Source of the DNA: Cylindrotheca closterium
Lineage: Eukaryota; Bacillariophyta; Bacillariophyceae; Bacillariales; Bacillariaceae
Direction: 5' to 3'
DNA: 64,000 nt
Assembly (NCBI GenBank): GCA_933822405.4
Contig: CAKOGP040001892.1
Location: 246,796 to 310,795, forward strand
Shown: positions 31,325 through 43,848 of the stretch, one piece after another
How positions within the stretch are numbered: position 1 is the stretch's first letter
Layout: every line of letters begins with the position of its first letter
Made by a program: the position numbers and the translations under genes
The notes under the pieces: model-generated
The model's database searches: none
What the model saw: only the letters and a program-made list of their open reading frames with translations
Told to the model about the DNA's origin: nothing

Positions 31325-34300
31325 TTCGGAACTGTTCTTGCCATTGCACTTCTTGATAGGGACGAAAGCGAGCTGTACTATTCGGGTCTTCGCCAAGAGC
31401 AGGAGAAAGCTTGCATCATGTGGCTCGTCACTTGTCGCTTAACTCTGTACAGTAGGTCCTGTTTGGCAACTACTACTACGGGGGTTTGGATCCATCGGTG
31501 TTGATGATGGGGTCCATAATGTCGATCAGGCCATGTCGAAGCTTGGCTTCATCAGTTCGATGAAGGAAGATGTGAGACCAATCGAATCATCTGTCACGAA
31601 CAAAGATGACGCATTACGTACCGATTGAAGAAATGGCAGCTGTTGGTCTCCTGACTTTATAGGACCGAGAGGCCGGCACACGGAACCTCAAAACAAATTC
31701 CTAGGTGGGAAGGACGTAGGAAGATGATGAGACTGCCTTTTCGAAGGACACGAGATGGCATTGCATCAGTGTCAATATGCCCACATATAGTATATCTGAA
31801 TGGCTATGTAATTTTGTTTTCAATACACACGAGATTGACAGATGGGTCACGGAAATCGGAGTATTGGAACCCAACACCAAACCTTGCCCGAAAAGAGAGG
31901 AAATAGAGCTACACGACTACTGGAGCGGTCCAGATAAAAAAGAGAAGGAACATGAATCAGTAAGAATTAAACTGCGGAGTAAAAATGTGTTCCTTCTTTC
32001 TCTTCTACAGAGCGAGCTCCAGATCCAATGTGATCTCCACCTTGACATATGTAGGATGCAAAAATGTCTAAATGGCTCAAAATTGTTCATTTCGGTACTG
32101 ATGCTGCAATGGACTCGGACTGCATCACGATGTCCACACCTCTATTTCTTCTTCCGAAGCGTTCTAATGAGTTGAATGACTTTCTTGGTCGCTTCGAAGA
32201 AATCAATTTCTACCCATTCGCCGGGCTCTGTTTGTTCAAAGAATCGGACCCCCTTGGCACCTAATTCCTGGGTCAATTCCATAGCTTTCTTTTTCCGTTC
32301 GTTTCTGGGGAGCTTATCGTACTCGGACCTGTGCTTCTCGAGAAACTCTCGACATTTGATATTACCTGGCCATGATTGAGTAACCCGTCCTCGTCCCAAC
32401 AGTACATCAGTCTTAGTAGGGGCAAGGGCCTCGTCTTCTTTCGTCCGTAGCGATTTCGCTTCACTGACGGTCGAAGCGATGTTCTGTTCCAGTTGGTGTT
32501 TGTGAAACCATACATAAAAAATGTCATCACGAATATTCCCATCTATATCAACCGGAAATGTATCCATGGGAATACCGTGGCTTCGAAGCGCATACTGGAG
32601 CTCAACGATACTACCGACATGAATTCGGCTACGGACTTTCGAATATACTGGAAGGGTCTTCACTACCGCCCCCAGAAAAGAGTTGTTCAGTACAAGATTA
32701 CCCTCAGTAGTCTGGAGGCAATAATGCATTGACGAGAAACGGACGGGAAAAGATGCTGTGGCATTTGATACCGTCATTATGAAGTTTACGCCGGGCATTA
32801 CGAAGTCAACACCTGTTCTCGAAGCATTGTGATACACGGTCACCACTCCCTTCGTCTGTACTGTGAGTTCTTGAAGCAAGATATTGATCCAAACAAAGTA
32901 CGCAGCTCGAATCTGATGAAAAAATCGCAAGAGTGCAACTGGGTGAGCAGCTATAGTACATAACGCTTTGCAAGACACATGTTCGCATCCGTACCAGATT
33001 TTCAGGTCTGACTCTACCCAACATACTACCGAACCAATGTATGATGGCTCGGCCAGCTCGGTCTCTTTCTTCCTGGATATGGTAAAAACCGGATAAGAGT
33101 AGGCTCTTGTCCGCTTCATTCAAGTCATCGAGGGTAATATCCCGAGCAATCTTGTCGTTCCCAAAGTACGTTGCCTTTTCCTTCAGAAAACTCATCATTT
33201 GGCGAACAGATTTACCAACATTGTGCCTATTGGCTCTTAAGAACTTCAGTCGGAACGAAGGATCTTCGACATAAGCTCTGTTTTGGGTCATGGCAATATC
33301 ATAGAAGATGTTTCGTTCCTTGTTTATCGTCTCCTTAAAAACGGCAAGAGATTTCTGTATCATTTCAGAGGACTCCCTAAGCTCCTCTCCTACGCAGTGG
33401 ACATCGTCAAACGCCTTAACTCTTTCTTGCACTGATAGTTTGTACAATTCAGACGCAATCATTTCTTCAGTTGGTTTCATTGCATTATGCACGTCGTGGT
33501 TACCGCTTTGTCGATTCCGCATGATTGGAACAGTTTGACCCGTTCCAGGCTGATGACGGCCGCTTTTGCATGGTCTGCATGACGATGATTCGTTGTATTG
33601 GTTAGATGATGCCATGATGGACTGATGGGAAAGTGATGTCCTGTGGTGCCGCAAATCGGCAATTTGTGAGCTTCACCATATCAGAAGAAGATGATGAATA
33701 TCAATAATACGGCACTCGCAAGATACGGCACTAACAAACTTCGTCATCGAGGGGCGGTCCTGAACCGTATTATTATCCGAGAACTTTTGGTGTAACAAGT
33801 CAAGTCTCAGGTCCCACATGGGAATAATAACTTGATGAATGGATCGATCAATTTCTTCCATGACTCAATAATTCGAATCCCGAATGAAACAACGTGTCAT
33901 ATATATAGTGAAGACCAGACCAAACCTCTACAGGGTAGGAAAGGTTGTAGGGGTATAGACGTTCCGAACAAGAATGTCCAACTGTCTCCCTACGGGTAAT
34001 GGTGTACACTCGTAGTCAGCAAGAGGCAAAGGTGGCTAGTAGAATTACGCTTCCAGCTACCTCATCTAGGCTATAGTTATCAGGATGAATAGATCTGGTG
34101 GTTGTCAGGAAATATGATAGTTCGATCTAAAAGTACGTTCGATCAGAGTGGTATGTTGTACAGTATTGGCCGTAATCTCTGTTGCGTCCTTTGATCATCA
34201 TTGATCCATTTCCTGTTGTCTCACAATTTCGGTACCGAAACCGAAACCAAATGAAATCAAGACAGATATAGTCCGTCAAAGGAAGAAAGGTTCGCCGAAA

Positions 34301-35905
34301 GAATATAGAAGAGTTCCGCCGGAATAACAAGCAAAATTTTTACCGAAGACAAGACCGCAGGATCGGCACTGGATTTCGTGTATTCTGATGATATTAATAT
34401 GTATCCGCGAGATACTGTAGCGGTACCGGTAGAGTGAGTTCTCGTTGCTCATCGTTGCTGATGGAATGGATGAAATCGAAACCACTCGACATCGAGCTGG
34501 TAGCGAGGCCACGCAAAGGGTACAACACCGCCATCGAGCTGTTTGTGAGACCACGCAGGGTACCAATGACCCCTTGGAAATCTCGTTTCACCTTTTGCGG
34601 TTTTCTAATTCACTAAGCAAGACGCCTGTTGTGGTATCATTAAGAGCAAAAGAATCTCATGCTGTTGATAGTTTATGCCAACAGGTCCGAGCAACTTCAT
34701 AGCATCGCACAACAATCCAGATTCGAGGACATCGTCAAGGAGACGATGGTATTCCAGAAAGTTGATTTTGTGGTGGTGTCGAAAAGGAAGCTCTGCGCTT
34801 TGCAGCAGTGGAAATCAGGAGATTATTTCACTGCTGATTTCACTGCAAATGACACGAAGAGATTTTATCCACCATTCACTATTCCTATTTTATGATCTCT
34901 AGTAGGTCAAAGTTCATGCGGGGGGGGGAGGGGGGGGTATCGGTGGGCAGTACCTGGTAGGGCCAGCTTACAGAAGAAAAGTTCCAATTTTTAAAAATTA
35001 GTGACTGGGTGCATTCCGTAATTCTCCGAAGATTTCATTTGGGCATCTTCTGCAATATACAGAATGGCATTCTTAAATTTTTCACAAGCAACACGACCCG
35101 ATGATACTGCATAGCAAGCATATTCAATGTTTATAATATATTGTAAAATACTGTACCAGTACCAGGTAGTAATGCCGGTATCTGTATGTCATGTATAAAG
35201 TACTTACATAGATGCTGGCGTCAGCGGTGACTGGCAGGTACCATGCTGGCAGTGCTTCTCTTGGGGGGTAATCCTCCCAAACCCCCCGGCAATACCACTA
35301 GGGTTCCTTTCTTGCCCACAAGCCACACATGCCTCCCGGCGGGCCCTCCCGGGGGGAACATACTGTAGTTAAATTCTGAGGTCGATTTTGTGGTGTGATT
35401 CGTGCAGTTACAGAAAATCAAGGAATCTTCTGAAAATGTACTTTTTAAAATGGTGTGATTCATGAAGCGCATGTACTTTTTTATAGTGTGATTCATTCGA
35501 TGTTGAATGTATTTTAGAGCAGAGCGTTGATATGACTTTCAATCAAAATTGGACATACGGATGACATGCAAGTTTCTACGAGGCCTTTGGAAACCAAAAA
35601 GAAGAGAACTCCGTGACCTCCAATCAAAATGGATAGAGTACGGAGATTTCTCTCTGTCCGTCGTTAATTTTCTCTCCTTTCGCCCATGATTCTTTTTTGG
35701 TAGGACAAAAATCGCTTTCTATTCGGGGCTTCTTGCCAAAATCTGTTCAAAAAGAGACCGTACAGTAGTTCGTCGCTAAGTAAAATAGCTTCCACGCAAG
35801 AACGAAACTTTGAAAAAAAACGGTAATATTTTAATATATTTACGTACTTTTTATTAACAAAAACACAAGCCGATGATAGAGCCGTTACGGAAACCCAACA
35901 ACAAA
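31325..35905. repeat. 4.58-kb direct tandem repeat, unit 2
   Basis: A unit of 4581 bp. It is the same as unit 1 apart from the three left-edge differences, including the same G-tract lengths (nine G, A, eight G at 34919-34937). It contains copy C at 32142-33615 and the non-coding stretch 33616-35905. Identity even in homopolymers points to a very recent duplication or to an assembly artefact. Confidence 0.92.
32142..33615 (-). CDS. CRAL-TRIO - DUF6824 protein, copy C (identical to copy B)
   Basis: Exon 1 is 33615-32995 and exon 2 is 32912-32142. Every residue of the 463-residue product is the same as in copy B, and I see no nucleotide difference in exons or intron. It lies exactly 4581 bp from copy B. 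It has the same start context and the same upstream region, so if both are real they should be expressed alike. Confidence 0.88.
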
Positions 35906-38500
35906 TTCGGAACTGTTCTTGCCATTGCACTTCTTGATAGGGACGAAAGCGAGCTGTACTATTCGGGTCTTCGCCAAGAGCAGGAGAAAGCTTGCATCAT
36001 GTGGCTCGTCACTTGTCGCTTAACTCTGTACAGTAGGTCCTGTTTGGCAACTACTACTACGGGGGTTTGGATCCATCGGTGTTGATGATGGGGTCCATAA
36101 TGTCGATCAGGCCATGTCGAAGCTTGGCTTCATCAGTTCGATGAAGGAAGATGTGAGACCAATCGAATCATCTGTCACGAACAAAGATGACGCATTACGT
36201 ACCGATTGAAGAAATGGCAGCTGTTGGTCTCCTGACTTTATAGGACCGAGAGGCCGGCACACGGAACCTCAAAACAAATTCCTAGGTGGGAAGGACGTAG
36301 GAAGATGATGAGACTGCCTTTTCGAAGGACACGAGATGGCATTGCATCAGTGTCAATATGCCCACATATAGTATATCTGAATGGCTATGTAATTTTGTTT
36401 TCAATACACACGAGATTGACAGATGGGTCACGGAAATCGGAGTATTGGAACCCAACACCAAACCTTGCCCGAAAAGAGAGGAAATAGAGCTACACGACTA
36501 CTGGAGCGGTCCAGATAAAAAAGAGAAGGAACATGAATCAGTAAGAATTAAACTGCGGAGTAAAAATGTGTTCCTTCTTTCTCTTCTACAGAGCGAGCTC
36601 CAGATCCAATGTGATCTCCACCTTGACATATGTAGGATGCAAAAATGTCTAAATGGCTCAAAATTGTTCATTTCGGTACTGATGCTGCAATGGACTCGGA
36701 CTGCATCACGATGTCCACACCTCTATTTCTTCTTCCGAAGCGTTCTAATGAGTTGAATGACTTTCTTGGTCGCTTCGAAGAAATCAATTTCTACCCATTC
36801 GCCGGGCTCTGTTTGTTCAAAGAATCGGACCCCCTTGGCACCTAATTCCTGGGTCAATTCCATAGCTTTCTTTTTCCGTTCGTTTCTGGGGAGCTTATCG
36901 TACTCGGACCTGTGCTTCTCGAGAAACTCTCGACATTTGATATTACCTGGCCATGATTGAGTAACCCGTCCTCGTCCCAACAGTACATCAGTCTTAGTAG
37001 GGGCAAGGGCCTCGTCTTCTTTCGTCCGTAGCGATTTCGCTTCACTGACGGTCGAAGCGATGTTCTGTTCCAGTTGGTGTTTGTGAAACCATACATAAAA
37101 AATGTCATCACGAATATTCCCATCTATATCAACCGGAAATGTATCCATGGGAATACCGTGGCTTCGAAGCGCATACTGGAGCTCAACGATACTACCGACA
37201 TGAATTCGGCTACGGACTTTCGAATATACTGGAAGGGTCTTCACTACCGCCCCCAGAAAAGAGTTGTTCAGTACAAGATTACCCTCAGTAGTCTGGAGGC
37301 AATAATGCATTGACGAGAAACGGACGGGAAAAGATGCTGTGGCATTTGATACCGTCATTATGAAGTTTACGCCGGGCATTACGAAGTCAACACCTGTTCT
37401 CGAAGCATTGTGATACACGGTCACCACTCCCTTCGTCTGTACTGTGAGTTCTTGAAGCAAGATATTGATCCAAACAAAGTACGCAGCTCGAATCTGATGA
37501 AAAAATCGCAAGAGTGCAACTGGGTGAGCAGCTATAGTACATAACGCTTTGCAAGACACATGTTCGCATCCGTACCAGATTTTCAGGTCTGACTCTACCC
37601 AACATACTACCGAACCAATGTATGATGGCTCGGCCAGCTCGGTCTCTTTCTTCCTGGATATGGTAAAAACCGGATAAGAGTAGGCTCTTGTCCGCTTCAT
37701 TCAAGTCATCGAGGGTAATATCCCGAGCAATCTTGTCGTTCCCAAAGTACGTTGCCTTTTCCTTCAGAAAACTCATCATTTGGCGAACAGATTTACCAAC
37801 ATTGTGCCTATTGGCTCTTAAGAACTTCAGTCGGAACGAAGGATCTTCGACATAAGCTCTGTTTTGGGTCATGGCAATATCATAGAAGATGTTTCGTTCC
37901 TTGTTTATCGTCTCCTTAAAAACGGCAAGAGATTTCTGTATCATTTCAGAGGACTCCCTAAGCTCCTCTCCTACGCAGTGGACATCGTCAAACGCCTTAA
38001 CTCTTTCTTGCACTGATAGTTTGTACAATTCAGACGCAATCATTTCTTCAGTTGGTTTCATTGCATTATGCACGTCGTGGTTACCGCTTTGTCGATTCCG
38101 CATGATTGGAACAGTTTGACCCGTTCCAGGCTGATGACGGCCGCTTTTGCATGGTCTGCATGACGATGATTCGTTGTATTGGTTAGATGATGCCATGATG
38201 GACTGATGGGAAAGTGATGTCCTGTGGTGCCGCAAATCGGCAATTTGTGAGCTTCACCATATCAGAAGAAGATGATGAATATCAATAATACGGCACTCGC
38301 AAGATACGGCACTAACAAACTTCGTCATCGAGGGGCGGTCCTGAACCGTATTATTATCCGAGAACTTTTGGTGTAACAAGAAGTCAAGTCTCAGGTCCCA
38401 CATGGGAATAATAACTTGATGAATGGATCGATCAATTTCTTCCATGACTCAATAATTCGAATCCCGAATGAAACAACGTGTCATATATATAGTGAAGACC
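35906..38500. repeat. 4.58-kb tandem repeat, unit 3 (truncated)
   Basis: The first ~2.59 kb of the unit, carrying all of copy D and ~300 bp of its upstream flank. It departs from units 1 and 2 after AGTGAAGACC (38500). One 3-bp insertion (AAG) relative to the other units lies at about 38381. The first ~140 bp match unit 2 rather than unit 1. Confidence 0.92.
36723..38196 (-). CDS. CRAL-TRIO - DUF6824 protein, copy D (identical to copies B and C)
   Basis: Exon 1 is 38196-37576 and exon 2 is 37493-36723; the product is the same 463 residues. Unlike copies B and C, its upstream region changes about 300 bp before the start codon, because the repeat unit is truncated at 38500. This copy could therefore be regulated differently. 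Confidence 0.88.
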
Positions 38501-38758
38501 TCTACATAGTACAAGGCGGGAACTACAGTATAGGAAAGGTTGCAGCATTGGGTACTTGACACCTCAACAAGAAACCCAAAAGGCCAGTGAAACGACCAAA
38601 CCAAAAAAAAACGGAATACTTTGACGTTCTCATGTCCTGAGACTTCTTTAGCTTTGTGCTGGTATTATGAGCAAGATGGTACCGGTACCAGTAGCGGTAC
38701 TGGGACTGTACAATCAATGCGGTAAAGCAGTTCTCGTGACTGTACCAGATGCCGGTAG
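38197..38758. other. spacer between the two tandem arrays
   Basis: The first 300 bp are shared upstream flank of copies B-D. The remainder (38501-38758) is unique and ends in a cluster of GGTACCGGTACCAG-type motifs (about 38678-38700). No gene seen. Confidence 0.5.
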
Positions 38759-40693
38759 GCAGGTATTCCATAAAATAGGTGATGAATATTTGAAAATCGT
38801 CGTATTTTTCATACTACCCCTACGATGACGGCACATTTCCGCTTGGAATAACCAAAGATCGAAGAACAGACGAATAATATTTGATTTCAAAAAATAGAGC
38901 TGCTAAGCGACCCGGATATGACTGTAGTAGAGGCATTGTTCGTCCGTTTTGGTACCGTTTTTGACGGGAGCTAGTTTCATGTTGAGAAGCATCGTATCAT
39001 ACATAGTGTGTGTCATCATTGTTTCCATCGACAACACTTCGATCACGAGCCTCCAACGAGCAACAAGGGCAACGGAGCAGGACAGCACACGGCACTGACC
39101 ACAACAGACGCTAAATAGCCATGATGCAAAACAGCCTGGAGGCAGAAGCACAACATCGTATACATCAGGGGCATCATCAATGAAGACAAGATGAGTTCCA
39201 ACAAATCTGCATCGGCGCTCGCGATCTGAGTAGGTGCTGATTGATTAGAATGAAGCAATCCAACAATCCACTAGAAAGCGAAAGCAGAGTGAGATTATCT
39301 TGCTACTGCACTGCTTAAACGAGATTCGGAATGTTTTGCCTTTTCAAAGGTCGGTCAAATCGTTTGCATTCAGTACCGCAGCAAAGAAGACAAGAAGGTA
39401 TCAATAAATTCGTTGTTACCTGCTTGTCGTGACCTGCTTGATACAGTAGTCTTTGAAGAACAAGCGACTCGAGCCAACAAATCAGCAACAACGTTATGAA
39501 TTCGGCAAGAAGAATGCTACAATCCACATTGTTTGAAAGCTGATGGAGCGGAGTGTGATTGATCTTGCATGGTCAAAGCATTGTTTGCATTCACATCCGC
39601 ATCAAACAAGACATGAAAAGTATCGATAAATCCAACAATCAACATTGTTTGAAAGCAGGAGGGGAGAGGGATTTATCTTGGACCTTCCCTGCTAAAATTG
39701 AGATTCGGAATATTTCTGACTTGCCTATTCTACCGATACGGTCACATCATAGTTCAATACAGCAGCAAGCAAGACAAGACAAGAAAGGTATCGAGCTTGT
39801 TATTCTGATGTAAGTACTTTGTTCAAATCACATTGAATGGGAAGACTACTAATCCTGTTAGATGAGATTTGGAATATTTATAAGTTGCCTATTTTACAGT
39901 TGAAGAACCATCCAACCAATAACCGGGTCGCACATATCAATCCTTTGGTATATGATTGACTTGTGAACATGGCGTCTGCACTCTCTACATCCTGGTTGCA
40001 TTAAAACTTAACTATTTAATCAACTATGTTATCTATAGCATCTCAATGATTGGCTTGCGACGCTTCATTTGTGAGTAAGTCGAGAGTTCGGCAAAGATAT
40101 GGCAGTAAGATTGGAATCTACCTGCATCATCCTGCTGCCTCCTTGCCATACTCTCTATGTTAGACGAACTGCAACAATGTGGTAGTTCGGACACTAGCAA
40201 GGGATGAATTCCGATGGAACAGCCTCATGCCCAATTGGAGAAACACGAAGAAGCGGCTCCGCAGTATAAACTTTTTTCAACCATGGAAAACGAACGGAAA
40301 TGAGCCTGCGTGAACTCATTCATTCAGCCGAGAGTTGTATGCACTGAGTGTCCAGCCAAGATAGAAACGGATCTCCTGGCCAACTGGCAGATCCTCAACG
40401 AAGCCCCCGAAGTTGGATTGTTGTGTTTTCCTATGAAGCTGCTCCGCGCAGCTGGCTTCCACTTCGTCCTCGTGCCATGGTTCAGTTTTATACGATGATA
40501 GATGATAGGTCAATAGTGTGATTGTCTGTATAGCATTGGTGAGTTTCTCCGTGACGAACAATATTTTTGATTCGCCTTTTTTGAATTGCAGTAACCTGGA
40601 TATGGCACCAGCTCCCGTCACGTACCGTATGTAGAAACTGGTAGACGCAAGCAAATGGTTTGACCAAGATTATGTGATACCTGCCATGCCGGG
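38759..40693. repeat. 1.94-kb direct tandem repeat, unit 1 (non-coding)
   Basis: A 1935-bp unit repeated directly at 40694-42669; both begin CAGGTATTCCATAAAATAGG and end CTGCCATGCCGG. Inside each unit a looser sub-repeat of roughly 150-250 bp recurs three or four times (blocks with 'AGATTCGGAAT', 'TTGCATTCA', 'GCAGCAAA.AAGACA' and 'ACATTGTTTGAAAGC'), for example near 39300, 39550 and 39650. The short ORFs lack coding character. No terminal inverted repeats or transposase were found. Confidence 0.88.
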
Positions 40694-42669
40694 GCAGGTA
40701 TTCCATAAAATAGGTGATGAATATTTGAAAATCGTCGTATTTTTCATACTACCCCTACGATGACGGCACATTTCCGCTTGGAATAACCAAAGATCGAAGA
40801 ACAGACGAATAATATTTGATTTCAAAAAATAGAGCTGCTAAGCGACCCGGATATGACTGTAGTAGAGGCATTGTTCGTCCGTTTTGGTACCGTTTTTGAC
40901 GGGAGCTAGTTTCATGTTGAGAAGCATCGTATCATACATAGTGTGTGTCATCATTGTTTCCATCGACAACACTTCGATCACGAGCCTCCAACGAGCAACA
41001 AGGGCAACGGAGCAGGACAGCACACGGCACTGACCACAACAGACGCTAAATAGCCATGATGCAAAACAGCCTGGAGGCAGAAGCACAACATCGTATACAT
41101 CAGGGGCATCATCAATGAAGACAAGATGAGTTCCAACAAATCTGCATCGGCGCTCGCGATCTGAGTAGGTGCTGATTGATTAGAATGAAGCAATCCAACA
41201 ATCCACTAGAAAGCGAAAGCAGAGTGAGATTATCTTGCTACTGCACTGCTTAAACGAGATTCGGAATGTTTTGCCTTTTCAAAGGTCGGTCAAATCGTTT
41301 GCATTCAGTACCGCAGCAAAGAAGACAAGAAGGTATCAATAAATTCGTTGTTACCTGCTTGTCGTGACCTGCTTGATACAGTAGTCTTTGAAGAACAAGC
41401 GACTCGAGCCAACAAATCAGCAACAACGTTATGAATTCGGCAAGAAGAATGCTACAATCCACATTGTTTGAAAGCTGATGGAGCGGAGTGTGATTGATCT
41501 TGCTACTGTACAGCATAAATGTCTATGCCATGGTCAAAGCATTGTTTGCATTCACATCCGCAGCAAACAAGACATGAAAAGTATCGATAAATGCAACAAT
41601 CAACATTGTTTGAAAGCAGGAGGGGAGAGGGATTTATCTTGGACCTTCCCTGCTAAAATTGAGATTCGGAATATTTCTGACTTGCCTATTCTACCGATAC
41701 GGTCACATCATAGTTCAATACAGCAGCAAGCAAGACAAGACAAGAAAGGTATCGAGCTTGTTATTCTGATGTAAGTACTTTGTTCAAATCACATTGAATG
41801 GGAAGACTACTAATCCTGTTAGATGAGATTTGGAATATTTATAAGTTGCCTATTTTACAGTTGAAGAACCATCCAACCAATAACCGGGTCGCACATATCA
41901 ATCCTTTGGTATATGATTGACTTGTGAACATGGCGTCTGCACTCTCTACATCCTGGTTGCATTAGTAACATTTTGGAATCAAACTTAACTATTTAATCAA
42001 CTATGTTATCTATAGCATCTCAATGATTGGCTTGCGACGCTTCATTTGTGAGTAAGTCGAGAGTTCGGCAAAGATATGGCAGTAAGATTGGAATCTACCT
42101 GCATCATCCTGCTGCCTCCTTGCCATACTCTCTATGTTAGACGAACTGCAACAATGTGGTAGTTCGGACACTAGCAAGGGATGAATTCCGATGGAACAGC
42201 CTCATGCCCAATTGGAGAAACACGAAGAAGCGGCTCCGCAGTATAAACTTTTTTCAACCATGGAAAACGAACGGAAATGAGCCTGCGTGAACTCATTCAT
42301 TCAGCCGAGAGTTGTATGCACTGAGTGTCCAGCCAAGATAGAAACGGATCTCCTGGCCAACTGTCAGATCCTCAACGAAGCCCCCGAAGTTGGATTGTTG
42401 TGTTGTCCTATGAAGCTGCTCCGCGCAGCTGGCTTCCACTTCGTCCTCGTGTCATGGTTCAGTTTTTTCTACGATGATAGATGATAGGTCAATTGTGTGA
42501 TTGTCTGTAGCATTGGTGAGTTTCTCCGTGACGAACAATATTTTTGATTCGCCTTTTTTGAATTGCAGTAACCTGGATATGGCACCAGCTCCCGTCACGT
42601 ACCGTATGTAGAAACTGGTAGACGCAAGCAAATGGTTTGACCAAGATTATGTGATACCTGCCATGCCGG
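40694..42669. repeat. 1.94-kb direct tandem repeat, unit 2 (non-coding)
   Basis: A second copy of about 1976 bp. It is closely similar to unit 1 but has clear insertions: about 26 bp near 41502-41527 and about 16 bp near 41966 ('GTAACATTTTGGAATC'), plus scattered base changes. The duplication is therefore older than the 4.58-kb one next to it. Confidence 0.88.
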
Positions 42670-43848
42670 TACAGTACGAGTAAGGGTACCGGTACAAGCA
42701 ATCACACAATTAGTGACGACCGAAGTACAGACGGCTTCTTTCATTCCACAAAGTTTCGCCGGAAGAGCAAAGAAGAGTTCCGCCGGAATAACAATGAATA
42801 GTTCTACCGTAGGATGGAATTTGAAATTATTGATCTCGTTTCTGATGAATATGAACCACATCGACATCGAGCTGTTAGTGAGCCACACAAAGGGTACCAC
42901 ACTGGCTTCGAGCTGTTAGTGAGGCCACGCAAAGGGTACAACATCGCCATCGGGCTGTTAGTGAAGCCACGCAAAGGTCATCGATAGTTGGCCCTTGGAA
43001 ACTTCGTTTCGAGTCCGAAGTTGGTTGTATGGTGGCGGTGGCGAAAGGAAACTGTGCACTTTGAAGCGGAGCAAGCCAGCGGACCATAGCAGCTACATAG
43101 GATCACTCACCAATCCAAGTTATGGGTTCTTTTCCGCTGAGTCAGAAGCTGCCGTGAATACAGTCGGCTGATAGAGTTCGAACATAGCCCATTTCCGTTC
43201 GTTATCCACGGTTGGAAACAGTTTCTACTGGGCAAGCATTTCTTGGCATCAACCTTCAAGACCTCGATGCCGATTTCTCAGTAACGTAAACCCGACTTCT
43301 AATATAAATGCAGCATTGGGATGATGGCGCCCACTTTCCGAGCTATTCAGTCAGAAGAAGTTGGTGCCGCTTCCCACTCACATATATCACCTGGCCCGGA
43401 CTCTCTGGGATCAAACCCTAAAGCCCTCGGCTCATAGCCAGTTGGTGTTTCATGCCGAATTCTCTCGTCGAAGACTCCGCTTGGAATGAGGCTGTTCCAC
43501 CAGGATACCTTCCTTGATCATGTCCGAACTCCTAGATCAGCTTGATTACGTTCCCTTGTTGCACGGACGGCACGTGAAGACGTAATCAAATGTTGGGGAA
43601 TAACTTTTTTAAAACTTTGTTACCTGTAGTCTGCCCATGATCTTGTTTGGGACGCTAGCGTGAGTAGTTCGAGAAATCAGTAGTACTTGTGAACAAACCT
43701 TCATAAATTCCGCAGCTCATGACGTCCCTCTCACCCTCTTTGTCGATTGAATCAATCTCAAGCAATTGGATGAAACAATGTTGTGAATTTAGCCCATCAG
43801 CACTCACTTCAGTACCGATATTGAAATGGAGTCGGACTGATTAACATT
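42670..43848. other. spacer with a block shared with the 4.58-kb units
   Basis: From about 42740 to 43075 this stretch is homologous to about 29700-30230 of the 4.58-kb unit: the same 'AGAAGAGTTCCGCCGGAATAAC', the 42-bp repeat, 'CCCTTGGAAA' and 'GGTGGTG...AAGGAA.CT'. The rest (43100-43848) shows no recognisable gene. Confidence 0.6.
42869..42977. repeat. 42-bp minisatellite (2.6 units)
   Basis: Units start at 42869, 42910 and 42952; the last is partial. The period of 42 is a multiple of three, and the second and third units read as the 14-residue repeat ELLVRPRKGYNIAI on the plus strand, while the first has lost one base. Two units of the same repeat lie at 29913-29980 and at the matching places in the tandem array. 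Confidence 0.8.

Noticed and set aside
38903..39258. Cys/Leu-rich minus-strand ORFs of 71-82 codons in the 1.94-kb repeat
   Set aside because: Identical in both units only because the units are duplicates; two overlapping frames are open and neither has domain features.
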